DNA from: CAYMRL01 sp964398985
GTDB taxonomy: Bacteria; Deinococcota; Deinococci; Deinococcales; Trueperaceae
DNA: 64,000 bases
NCBI GenBank assembly: GCA_964398985.1
Contig: CAYNOS010000009.1
Coordinates: 1 to 64,000 of the forward strand
Direction of reading: 5' to 3'
How positions within the stretch are numbered: the first letter of the stretch is position 1; each line of letters begins with the position of its first letter. The translations under genes and the position numbers were made by a program. Positions 8,650 to 16,770 of this stretch are shown one piece after another. The notes under the pieces were generated by a model. The model made no database searches. It had not been told where the DNA came from and saw nothing but the letters and a program-made list of their open reading frames with translations.

Positions 8650-10098
8650 GTGGCCGACAAAGAGTCCAGAGACACGGCGCCTCAACTCGCGGTAGACGAC
8701 CTGCTCGGCGATCGGAGGGCCATCGCTCCTCGGGAGCGGTTGTTGAACGCGCTGGCAGCGACGCTGAGGCGCGACCAGATCGACGCTGCCGATAGCACGC
8801 GAGCGCTGTTCGCGCACGGGGAGTCCTATGCCGGCGGCAGGGAGCCGGACGTCGTCGTCTACCCGGAGTCGACGGAGGACGTGAGGCAGGTCGTTCTGGT
8901 GGCTCGTGACCTGGACGCAGCCATCACGCCTGTGGGGGCAAACTCCAGTCTCGAAGGGCACACGGTGCCGATTCACGGTGGCATCTCGCTGAGCCTGGCG
9001 CGCATGGACAAGGTCAAGGAGATAGCGACCGAGGACTTCCTGGCTGTCGTAGAGCCGGGCGTCACCTATCCGCGCCTCAACGATGCGCTCCGGAGCACGG
9101 GCCTCTTCTTTCCAATCGACCCCGGCGCCGAGGCGACGTTGGGCGGGATGGCGTCGACCAACGCGTCGGGCACGATGGCTGTGAAGTACGGGGTGACCAG
9201 CGATCTGATCATGGGTCTCGAGGTCGTGCTGGCCAGCGGTGAGGTCATACGCACTGGTGGCCGTTCACGCAAGTCGACCAGTGGCTACGCGTTGACGAAG
9301 CTGTTCTGCGGAGCGGAAGGGACGTTGGGAGTCATCACCGAGCTGACGGTGAGACTCGTGGCGCGCCCCGAGGCGACTGTCGGAGTGAGGGCGTCCTTCG
9401 CCACCATAGCCGCATGCGTCGCGTACGTCACCGAGTTGATCCAAACGGGCGCCAACCCCACGCGCTGTGAGTTGGTCGATGCTGCCAGCATCGAGGCCAT
9501 CAACGCCCATCTCGGTCTGAACCTCGAAGTTGCCTCCACGGTCTTTCTGGAACTGGCTGGGAGCCGGGCGGCGGCTGAGTCGACGGCCCGTGACGCTGCG
9601 AATCTGGCACGAGACCACGCGGCCACCGCGTGTGACCTGGCATTCGGAAGCGACGACCTGAGCCGTCTCTGGAGGGCGCGCCACCAAGCTTTCTACTGCC
9701 TCGTGGCCGTCAACCCGGGGCTGGCCAACCTCATCACCGACCTGGGCGTGCCGGTCTCGAGGTTGGCCGAGGTGATCGAGGCCTGCACGTCGCTCGTCGC
9801 GGAGGCTGGGATGCCCGCCTACGTGCTGGGCCACGTGGGTGACGGCAACTTCCACCTGACACTGTTCTATCCGCGTGACGATGAGGCCGCCGAAGCGCGG
9901 GCCCACGCCGTGCATGCCGCGCTCGTCGACATCACGCTTGCCGCTGGCGGCACCTGCACAGCGGAGCACGGCGTAGGGCTCAGGAAACTGTCGTACGTGC
10001 GCAAGGAGCACGGTTCCGCGGTGGACGTCATGTGGGCGATCAAGAGGGCGCTAGATCCGCAGGGGATCATGAACCCGGGGAAGAAGCTGCCGGCGTGA
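8650..10098 (+). CDS. FAD-binding oxidoreductase, GlcD/D-lactate dehydrogenase type
   Basis: 482-residue flavoprotein of the PCMH/FAD-oxidase C family. The FAD-binding half contains VGANSSLEGHTVPIHGGIS (near 95-115), GATLGGMASTNASGT-like sequence and a GYALTKLFCGAEGTLGVITE segment. The C-terminal half contains LGHVGDGNFHLTLFY and AEHGVGLRKLSYVRKE, with the metal-binding and active-site histidines of D-2-hydroxyacid dehydrogenases. It probably oxidises D-lactate or glycolate with a quinone or cytochrome acceptor. The start is GTG at 8650, preceded by TAGAAC-N6. It is divergent from the aminotransferase and 46 bp upstream of the deacetylase start. Confidence 0.92.
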   Translation: MADKESRDTAPQLAVDDLLGDRRAIAPRERLLNALAATLRRDQIDAADSTRALFAHGESYAGGREPDVVVYPESTEDVRQVVLVARDLDAAITPVGANSSLEGHTVPIHGGISLSLARMDKVKEIATEDFLAVVEPGVTYPRLNDALRSTGLFFPIDPGAEATLGGMASTNASGTMAVKYGVTSDLIMGLEVVLASGEVIRTGGRSRKSTSGYALTKLFCGAEGTLGVITELTVRLVARPEATVGVRASFATIAACVAYVTELIQTGANPTRCELVDAASIEAINAHLGLNLEVASTVFLELAGSRAAAESTARDAANLARDHAATACDLAFGSDDLSRLWRARHQAFYCLVAVNPGLANLITDLGVPVSRLAEVIEACTSLVAEAGMPAYVLGHVGDGNFHLTLFYPRDDEAAEARAHAVHAALVDITLAAGGTCTAEHGVGLRKLSYVRKEHGSAVDVMWAIKRALDPQGIMNPGKKLPA

Positions 10099-10130
10099 CG
10101 GACGCCGTGTCCTCATGCTCCCCTCACCCG

Positions 10131-10136
10131 TAACAT
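10131..10136 (+). promoter_or_regulatory. -10 box of the deacetylase gene (leaderless type)
   Basis: TAACAT is followed by 8 nt and ATG at 10145, with no ribosome binding site. It supports the start at 10145 over the upstream in-frame ATG at 10115, which would lie upstream of the box. Confidence 0.5.
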
Positions 10137-10144
10137 GGGCAACC

Positions 10145-10972
10145 ATGCGGCACAACGGCCCTGCGACCGTCTCGTTGATGTATCACGATGTTTGGCACCG
10201 CGAAGCCGGGGACGCGGCGGTTCCCAAGCACCAGAGCGGATTTCGCAACCCGGGCGCTGAACTCTACAAGCTGTCGTCGGACAGCTTCGCCGCTCATCTG
10301 AGGGCTATCGGCGCGGCGGGTAGTGCCCCGACGACGGTTTCGGAGCTACATCACACACCCCGCGCCCGCCTGGCCGTGACCTTGACGTTCGACGACGGTG
10401 GCTCCAGTGCGCACCAGGTCATCGCGCCACTTCTGGAGGAAATGGGCTGGCGCGGGCACTTCTTCGTTCCAACCGACTTCATCGGTACTACTGGATTCAT
10501 GGACGCCGAGCAACTGGTTGACCTGAGTCGCCGCGGGCACGTCGTGGGCTCACACTCGTGCAGCCATCCGGAGATCATGTCGAAGCTCGACGGACAGCGT
10601 CTACGGCACGAGTGGACACGCAGTCGCGAGGTCTTGGCCGACATCCTGGGGCACGAAGTCACGGTCGCCTCGGTGCCCAATGGCTACTCATCACCTGCCG
10701 TGGTCGCTGCGGCCGCGAGCGCCGGCATCGAGTGCTTGTTCACGTCGGAGCCTTCGGCAGTTCCGACCCGGCATGGCAACTGCCTGGTCTTGGGTCGCTA
10801 CTCGGTGCAGACCAACACCAGCACGAGGGCAGTAGCTGACTTGGTGAGGCGGCCGTCGGTCGGGCGCGCCTATCAGGCTCTGAGCTGGGGTCTCAAGAAA
10901 GCGGTCAAGGCAGCCGCCGGCGATAGCTACCTCGCCCTGCGCGCCACCCTCTTGCGTGCCCGGTCATCCTGA
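10145..10972 (+). CDS. Polysaccharide deacetylase (NodB domain, CE4)
   Basis: 275-residue protein with a CE4/NodB fold. The motif 1 TFDDGG supplies the catalytic base and metal Asp, and motif 2 HSCSHP supplies the metal-binding histidines. The later motifs are weaker (VPNGYSSP in place of the usual RxPYG segment). No signal peptide is evident, so it may act in the cytoplasm or by a non-classical route. The substrate could be an N-acetylated sugar polymer or oligomer. It is convergent with nagB and the two coding regions overlap by 9 bp. A CE4 deacetylase beside glucosamine-6-phosphate deaminase suggests amino-sugar metabolism, which is an inference from position. Confidence 0.88.
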   Translation: MRHNGPATVSLMYHDVWHREAGDAAVPKHQSGFRNPGAELYKLSSDSFAAHLRAIGAAGSAPTTVSELHHTPRARLAVTLTFDDGGSSAHQVIAPLLEEMGWRGHFFVPTDFIGTTGFMDAEQLVDLSRRGHVVGSHSCSHPEIMSKLDGQRLRHEWTRSREVLADILGHEVTVASVPNGYSSPAVVAAAASAGIECLFTSEPSAVPTRHGNCLVLGRYSVQTNTSTRAVADLVRRPSVGRAYQALSWGLKKAVKAAAGDSYLALRATLLRARSS

Positions 10973-11764
10973 GCGGCTCCTGAAGTGAACCCACTCGGGT
11001 TCGTTCTCGAACTGCCAGCGGTAGTAGTCGATCCCCTCGAGGTTGGCGGCTGCGGCTTCGTCGATCATGACGATGCAGTGCGGGTGGAGCTGTAGAGCAC
11101 TGGCGCTCACCATCGACGTGATCGGGCCTTCGGTGGCCAGAGCCAGCATGTCGGCCTTGTGGGGTCCCGTCACCACCATCAGCACCTCGCGGGCCTCGAG
11201 GATGGTCCCGACTCCCATCGTGAGGGCCCGTGGTGGCACGGCTTCTGGATCGCCTCCGAACATGGGAGCGTTCTGCTGTCTGGTGATGGGAGCGAGGGCT
11301 TTCTCGCGAGTGCGCGACATCAAGGCAGAGAGCGGCTCGTTGAAGCCGATATGGCCCGTGCTGCCGAGCCCCAAGAGCTGGAGGTCGATACCTCCGACGC
11401 TCTTGATCAGAGCCTCGTAGCGCAGCGCTTCGAGCGGGAGGTCGTCCGCATCACCGCGAGGGATGTGGGTGTGCTCCGGGCGCAGGTTCACGTGCTGGAA
11501 GAGGTGCTGGCGCATGTAGGCGTGATATGAACGCGGATCTTCCGCCGGCAGCCCAACGTACTCGTCGAGGTTGAAGGTCCGTACGGCGGCGAAGTCGAGT
11601 CCCTGCTCGCGATGAAGCCTGACCAACTCGGCGTAGATGCCCTCCATGGTGCGTCCGGTGGCGCAGCCAAGCACGAGCTCCGGCTTGGTGCGCATCCGGT
11701 CGGCAACGAAGCGAGCGGCGAAGGCCTCGGCCGCCTTGGGGGTTTCGAGGATCAGGATCTCCAT
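10964..11764 (-). CDS. nagB: Glucosamine-6-phosphate deaminase
   Basis: 266-residue NagB, the same length as the E. coli enzyme. It converts glucosamine-6-phosphate to fructose-6-phosphate and ammonia. The phosphate loop LGCATGRTMEGIYAEL is near 33-48. The catalytic FNLDEYVGL (Asp near 67) and GHIGFNEP (His and Glu of the ring-opening set) are present. The residue before GHIGFNEP, Asp141 in E. coli, is Thr here (GLGSTGHIGF). The start at 11764 lies 17 bp after the stop of the ABC ATPase gene, so it is probably the last gene of the transporter operon. A TAGCGT box about 11 nt upstream could give it its own promoter. Confidence 0.93.
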   Translation of the reverse strand: MEILILETPKAAEAFAARFVADRMRTKPELVLGCATGRTMEGIYAELVRLHREQGLDFAAVRTFNLDEYVGLPAEDPRSYHAYMRQHLFQHVNLRPEHTHIPRGDADDLPLEALRYEALIKSVGGIDLQLLGLGSTGHIGFNEPLSALMSRTREKALAPITRQQNAPMFGGDPEAVPPRALTMGVGTILEAREVLMVVTGPHKADMLALATEGPITSMVSASALQLHPHCIVMIDEAAAANLEGIDYYRWQFENEPEWVHFRSRSG

Positions 11765-11781
11765 ACAGCTCAGCGACGCTA

Positions 11782-12858
11782 TCAGGACCCAGGCAGGGCG
11801 TGAAGTGCTCCGGTGGCCACGACTACCGGATCCCCTGCGGAGAACATGCCGGTCGCCGCCGGGTTCGAGACCTCGGCCTGGATCGTCGTACCGGCCACCT
11901 CCACCTCGTAGTCCGCGTGACTGCCCAGGAACGTGGCGCGACGAACGACGCCAGGAAGTGCGTCGGACGAGCCCTCGGTCGGTCGCGATAGTGCGATGGC
12001 CTCGGGCCTGGCCACCAGCGTCACGGTGCTTCCTGCAGGGGTCTCGGTAGGGGAGACGAGAGCGATCTGGCGGCCCGCGACCTCGACCTTGTCGGCGTTG
12101 ACGACACGGCCCTCCAAGAAGTTCGCCTTGCCGATGAAGTCGGCGACGAAGCGGTTGGCTGGGGTGGCGTAGATGGCGCGGGGGCTGCCGATCTGCTCGA
12201 CCTTCCCGTGGTTCATGACGAGGATCAGGTCCGACATCGCCATCGCCTCGGTCTGGTCGTGGGTGACGTAGACGGCCGTGATGCCGAGGCGCTGCTGGAG
12301 ATCGCGGATCTCGAAGCGCATCTGCTCCCTGAGCTTGGCGTCGAGGTTCGAGAGCGGCTCGTCGAACAGCAGCAACCGCGGTTCCAACACGATGCAGCGA
12401 GCGAGAGCCACACGTTGCTGCTGCCCACCGGAGAGGGCGCTTGGCTGCCTGCGGGCCATCTTCGTCAGACCGACGAGTTCGAGTACGCGCGCGACCCGTT
12501 GTTCGATCTCCGTGCCCCGCAGGCGCTGCATTCGCAGGCCGAAGGCGACGTTCTCGAAAACGTTCAGATGCGGGAAGATGGCATAAGACTGGAAGACCAT
12601 CGCGGTGTCGCGGGCGTTGGGAGCGAGCATGTCGACGCGCTCGTCACCGAACCAGACTTCCCCGCTGGTGGCCTCCTCGAAGCCGGCGATGATCCTCAGC
12701 AGCGTGGTCTTCCCGCAACCAGACGGGCCCAACAAGGTCACGAACTGTCCCTTGTCAACCTCCAAGTCGACATCGTCGACAGCGACGACATCGCCGTCGG
12801 TTGCCGAATGGCCCGCGAACACCTTTCGCAACCTCACCAGTTTCAGGTCAACCGACAT
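11782..12858 (-). CDS. ABC transporter ATPase, Fbp/Pot/Afu type
   Basis: 358-residue ATPase. Walker A is GPSGCGKTT (near 43), the signature is LSGGQQQRVALAR (near 140) and Walker B is LLLFDEPLSNLD. The H-loop is in TAVYVTHDQTEA. A C-terminal TOBE-type regulatory domain (about 240-358) is typical of FbpC, PotA and CysA. The start has AAGGAG upstream at normal spacing. It powers the double-domain permease encoded 27 bp upstream. The substrate cannot be told from this subunit. Confidence 0.93.
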   Translation of the reverse strand: MSVDLKLVRLRKVFAGHSATDGDVVAVDDVDLEVDKGQFVTLLGPSGCGKTTLLRIIAGFEEATSGEVWFGDERVDMLAPNARDTAMVFQSYAIFPHLNVFENVAFGLRMQRLRGTEIEQRVARVLELVGLTKMARRQPSALSGGQQQRVALARCIVLEPRLLLFDEPLSNLDAKLREQMRFEIRDLQQRLGITAVYVTHDQTEAMAMSDLILVMNHGKVEQIGSPRAIYATPANRFVADFIGKANFLEGRVVNADKVEVAGRQIALVSPTETPAGSTVTLVARPEAIALSRPTEGSSDALPGVVRRATFLGSHADYEVEVAGTTIQAEVSNPAATGMFSAGDPVVVATGALHALPGS

Positions 12859-12885
12859 CGCTGCTCCTTGCGGGGGTGCCGCATC

Positions 12886-14562
12886 TCAGAACCTGACCGT
12901 GGACGCGCTCTCGGCGCGGCGCCCGACCAACATCTGGATCGCCAGCATCGCCAGCAGCACGATCACCAATAGCACCATGCTGAACGCAGCTGCGACACCG
13001 AGACGCCCTGAGCCGACTTGGTTCAGGATCTGGACCGTCATCAAGTTCCAGTTGGCCGAGACCAGGAAGATCGCGGCACTGATGGCCGTCATCGCCCTCA
13101 CGAACGCGAAGACGAGACCGGAGAAGAACGCCGGTGCAATCAGCGGCAGCGTGACCTTGCGGAAGGTGGTCAAGGCGCTGGCGCCGAGGTTCTGAGCAGC
13201 TTCCTCGATGGACGGATCGATCTGTCTGAGGACTGCGATCCCGGACTGAATCCCGACCGGCACGTAACGGAACACGAAGTTGAGCACCAGGATCGCGAGC
13301 GTGCCGGTGAGGATCAGCGGCGGCTGATTGAAGGTGAGGATGTAGCCGATGCCGGCGACGGTCCCTGGGACGGCGAAGTTGAGGATCGAGAAGAACTCCA
13401 TCGCGCCTTTGCCGGGGAATCTCTTGCGGACGACGAGGAAGGCGACCAGCATCCCGAGAATCCCGCTGATCGGTGTCGATGTCACGGCGACGATGATCGT
13501 GTCCTTCACCGTGTCCCAGCCGACGTCGAAGACGTATCTGAAGTGACGCAGCGTCGGCGTGAAGTCGAACCCCCACACGTTGGTCGACGCGCCGACGACG
13601 ATCACGCCGTAGAAGAGGACCACCATCAGACCGTAGGCGACCACGATGCCGAAGAGGATCCACTTGGCGACGGGAGCCACTGCCTTGGTCGTTGCGGCCG
13701 TGGGTTTGCCGGTCACCGTGACGTACTGACGCTTCGAGATGTAGTAGCGCTGAATGGCGAAGGCGGTGATCGAGGGCAAGAGCAGCACCACTGCCAGCAT
13801 CGCACCGCGTGGCAGATTGAACGAACCCGTGATCTCCAGGAACGCCTGGGGCGCCAGCATGGGGAAGGCGGCGCCGGCCAGGACCAAAGGGTTGCCGAAG
13901 TCAGCCATCGACTCGATCAGCACGACCAGAAACGCGCTCGCCACACCGGGCAGCGAGAGCGGGAACACCACGCGCCAGAACACCTGCCAGCGGCTGGCCC
14001 CGACGTTGAGGGCGGCGTCTTCGAGAGTTGGGTTGATGCCGGCCAAGACCCCTCTCAGCGAGAGGTAGGCGATGGGTGCGAAGGTGAACACCTGAGAGAG
14101 CACGACCCCGTGGAAGCCGTAGATGCTGAAGCCCTCGAGCCCCAGCAGTTGCTTCGTGATGAGGCCGTTGAACCCGAACAGGAACAGGATCGATACGGCT
14201 CCCGCGAACGGGGGAGAGATGATCGGCAGCATGACCAGCACGTGCAGCACGCGTTTGAGCGGCACCGAGGTGCGCTCGATGACGTAAGCACAGACGTAGC
14301 CGAGCATGACTCCGAGCACCCCGACCACGCTGCCGACCGCCAGGCTGTTGCGGAGGGCGTTGCGATACAGCCTGCGTGAGCCCATCAACGCGTAGTTGTC
14401 CAGTCCGAGGCCGTCCGGGGTCCGGAAGCTCGCGACCAACACGTTGACCAACGGGACCACCACGAACACGACCAGAGCTGCCAGGATGATCACGACCAGG
14501 ATCAGCAGCAGCGGGTCTCTAGCCAGGTTGCGGATCTCGCGCAGAGCGTTGCGCATGTTCAC
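12886..14562 (-). CDS. ABC transporter permease, duplicated FbpB/AfuB type
   Basis: 558-residue inner-membrane protein with two tandem BPD_transp_1 domains (about 60-280 and 335-545), as in FbpB and AfuB. The first half has NVGASRWQVFWRVVFPLSLPGV and the second NLGASALTTFRKVTLPLIAPA, the paired cytoplasmic loops that dock on the ATPase. A first TM occurs at about 18-40. Start candidates are GTG 14562 and ATG 14556; neither has a strong ribosome binding site. It lies between the binding protein and ATPase genes. Confidence 0.93.
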   Translation of the reverse strand: MNMRNALREIRNLARDPLLLILVVIILAALVVFVVVPLVNVLVASFRTPDGLGLDNYALMGSRRLYRNALRNSLAVGSVVGVLGVMLGYVCAYVIERTSVPLKRVLHVLVMLPIISPPFAGAVSILFLFGFNGLITKQLLGLEGFSIYGFHGVVLSQVFTFAPIAYLSLRGVLAGINPTLEDAALNVGASRWQVFWRVVFPLSLPGVASAFLVVLIESMADFGNPLVLAGAAFPMLAPQAFLEITGSFNLPRGAMLAVVLLLPSITAFAIQRYYISKRQYVTVTGKPTAATTKAVAPVAKWILFGIVVAYGLMVVLFYGVIVVGASTNVWGFDFTPTLRHFRYVFDVGWDTVKDTIIVAVTSTPISGILGMLVAFLVVRKRFPGKGAMEFFSILNFAVPGTVAGIGYILTFNQPPLILTGTLAILVLNFVFRYVPVGIQSGIAVLRQIDPSIEEAAQNLGASALTTFRKVTLPLIAPAFFSGLVFAFVRAMTAISAAIFLVSANWNLMTVQILNQVGSGRLGVAAAFSMVLLVIVLLAMLAIQMLVGRRAESASTVRF

Positions 14563-14646
14563 ACGTGCGGGTGGGTTGCGCCGGCCACGTCACGGCGCGC
14601 CCACCTGCGGTCCCCTCTCGGCACAGGTGCTAGGCGGTGGAAACCG

Positions 14647-15639
14647 CTACTGGCCCAGCACGCGCTCCACCCAGAGGTCGACCAAACGCTGCCGGTTGCC
14701 GGCCGCGAACTCGGGATCGAAGCTGATCAAGTTGATCTCCGCAAGCGAGGGAACACCTTCTCCGGCGCTGACATCGGTGCGAATCGGCATGAAGTAGGTC
14801 TTGACGACCGACAGCGCCTGCTGGCCAGCCTCCGACGTGATCCAGTCGGTGAGCGTCCTGGCAGCCTCCAGGTTGGTCGCGCCCTGCAGGATCGACATCG
14901 CCGCGACTTCGTATCCGACGCCCTCGCTCGGGAAGATCACTTGGACGGGGAAGCCCTCGTCTATCAAGCGCAAGAAGCCCGGCGAGAACTGGATCGCGAC
15001 CGCCGTCTCACCGACGCCCAGGGCCGCGCTCGGGGCCGTTCCGCTCTGTGTATAGGTCTGGACGTTGGCGTTGAGTTCGGCCAGGTACTCGAACGCTCCG
15101 TCCTCGCCGTAGATCTCGCGCAGGGCGAGGATGGCGTTGTATGCGGTTCCAGACGACTGCGGCGATGGCATCTGGATCAAGCCGGCGTACTGCGGATCGA
15201 GCAGGTCGGCCCAACTGGTGGGGACCGCGGCCCCGCGCGCGCTCAGGATGTCCGACCGTACGCCGACGGCCATGGGGTTGGTGTAGATCGCGTGCCAGTA
15301 GCCTTCGGCATCCTTGAACTCGGCGGGCAGTGCGTCGGCGTTCTGCGAGATGTAGGGCTGCGTGAGGCCGCGCTCCTTGGCGAGGATGTGGTTCTCGCTG
15401 GGGGCGCCGAACCACACGTCAGCCTGAGGGCGCACTCGTTCTGCCTCGATGCGGGAAAGCGCCGGGCCCGAAGAGAGGAAGACCATCTGGACTTCGACTC
15501 CCGTTTGCTCGGTGAAGGCGCCAAGGATCGCGCGCGCGTTCTCCTCGTCGACGCTCGAGTAGACCACGAGGCTTTGGGCCTGTGCGAGGCCGAGGGTTAC
15601 GAGTGCGACGATCGCGGTGAATAGCGCTTTGCGGAACAT
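14647..15639 (-). CDS. ABC substrate-binding protein, FbpA/AfuA type
   Basis: 330-residue periplasmic protein with a signal peptide (about 1-22, ending LGLAQAQ) and the type II SBP fold of the ferric-binding group. Sequence features are LVVYSSVDEENARAILGAFT and VWFGAPSENHILAKERGL. The adjacent tyrosine pair that binds iron in many FbpA proteins is absent; no YY occurs anywhere in the protein. AfuA of this family binds hexose phosphates rather than iron, and this gene is the first of a run ending in nagB. A sugar-phosphate substrate is therefore plausible. The ATG start has a strong GGAGGTG ribosome binding site. Confidence 0.88.
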   Translation of the reverse strand: MFRKALFTAIVALVTLGLAQAQSLVVYSSVDEENARAILGAFTEQTGVEVQMVFLSSGPALSRIEAERVRPQADVWFGAPSENHILAKERGLTQPYISQNADALPAEFKDAEGYWHAIYTNPMAVGVRSDILSARGAAVPTSWADLLDPQYAGLIQMPSPQSSGTAYNAILALREIYGEDGAFEYLAELNANVQTYTQSGTAPSAALGVGETAVAIQFSPGFLRLIDEGFPVQVIFPSEGVGYEVAAMSILQGATNLEAARTLTDWITSEAGQQALSVVKTYFMPIRTDVSAGEGVPSLAEINLISFDPEFAAGNRQRLVDLWVERVLGQ

Positions 15640-15759
15640 TCAACACCTCCTGATTGCGATGGCCGGACTCCTGCCGGTCTCGGAAAGCAGTGTCAGCCGC
15701 ACCATCTTAGCGCCGAGCGCAGATGGCGGCAGCCGAGGTCTGCTGGGGGGGCAGGTCCG

Positions 15760-16770
15760 TCACAACCGCGCGCTGGTGTAACTGATCAGCGTGCGCATGT
15801 AGTTGGCCCTCTCGAACGCTTCGGGATCGGGCGAGTTGCGCTGGCTGAGGCTGCCGCGCAACTCGTCCACGCTCGTGTACTCCCGCTCCTCGAGCCAAGC
15901 CCTCATGTCCCTCAAGAGCTCGCCCACATGCTGAGCGCCGTTGATCAGCAGACTGCTCGCCAACTGCACGGTGTCGGCTCCGGCCAGCAGCAGCTTGATC
16001 ACGTCATGCCAAGAGTGCGCACCGCCGCCCGCCGCCAACGACGCCCGCGTGTAGGCGCGCAGGATCGCCATCCAGCGCAGCGCCAGGCGCGACTCGTCGG
16101 AACTCGACAGTGTCAAGCGCGGCACTACGGTCAAGTCATCCAGGTCGATGTCCGGCTGGAGGAAGCGGTTGAAGAGGACCAAGCCCCCGGCTCCCGCCTC
16201 AGTGAGGCGCATGACGAAGTTCGGCAGCGAGGAGAAGAAGGGGGCCAGTTTGACCGCGATCGGAATGGAGACCTGAGCGCTGACGTCGGCGACGAGCTCG
16301 AGGTAGCGCTCCTCGACCGCTGTCGCATCGACAGCGGGATCGGTGGCGAGGAAGTAGATGTTGAGCTCGATGGCGTCGGCGCCGGCCTGCTCGAAGAGGG
16401 AGGCGTAGCGCGTCCAGCCACCCGCCGAATGCCCGTTGAGGCTCGCGATGACCGGGATCCTCAGCGTGCGCTTGGCGGCCTCGATGTGCCTCAGGTAGGC
16501 GTCAGGACCCGTGTTGTAGTCCTCGAGCTCGGGGAAGAAGCCGCTTAGCTCCGGGGAGATCTCCGAGCCGTAGTGATGAAGATCGTGAGCCTGGAACTCC
16601 TCGTGCTCGATCTGTTCCTCGAACAACGAGTTGAGAACCACGGCGGAGGCGCCCGCCTCCTCAAGCTCCCGGAGCCCCGTGAGCGTCGAGGTGAGCGGCG
16701 AGGCCGCAGCCACCAACGGGTTGCCTAGTTCGAGCCCAAGGTAGCGGCTGGTGAGGTCGACTGACATCAT
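15760..16770 (-). CDS. Dihydroorotate dehydrogenase-like protein
   Basis: 336-residue TIM-barrel flavoprotein of the DHOD-like class found beside pyruvate:ferredoxin oxidoreductase genes. It shows LELGNPLVAAASPLTSTLTGL near the start, PVIASLNGHSAGGW, and LLLAGADTVQLASSLLINGAQ near the C-terminal FMN phosphate site. True PyrD enzymes have a characteristic active-site Cys or Ser loop that I cannot confirm here, so a role in pyrimidine synthesis is not assumed. Its ATG overlaps the nifJ stop (ATGA), so translation is coupled and a function linked to ferredoxin-dependent redox is likely. Confidence 0.85.
   Translation of the reverse strand: MMSVDLTSRYLGLELGNPLVAAASPLTSTLTGLRELEEAGASAVVLNSLFEEQIEHEEFQAHDLHHYGSEISPELSGFFPELEDYNTGPDAYLRHIEAAKRTLRIPVIASLNGHSAGGWTRYASLFEQAGADAIELNIYFLATDPAVDATAVEERYLELVADVSAQVSIPIAVKLAPFFSSLPNFVMRLTEAGAGGLVLFNRFLQPDIDLDDLTVVPRLTLSSSDESRLALRWMAILRAYTRASLAAGGGAHSWHDVIKLLLAGADTVQLASSLLINGAQHVGELLRDMRAWLEEREYTSVDELRGSLSQRNSPDPEAFERANYMRTLISYTSARL

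Noticed and set aside
13018..14379. 453-codon frame antisense to the Fbp-type permease
   Set aside because: The permease on the other strand has two complete transport domains; the antisense peptide is His/Asp/Arg-rich without motifs.
14647..15639. Straight annotation of the binding protein as an iron-binding FbpA
   Set aside because: No tyrosine pair is present, and the linked nagB suggests a sugar phosphate. Left as Fbp/Afu type.
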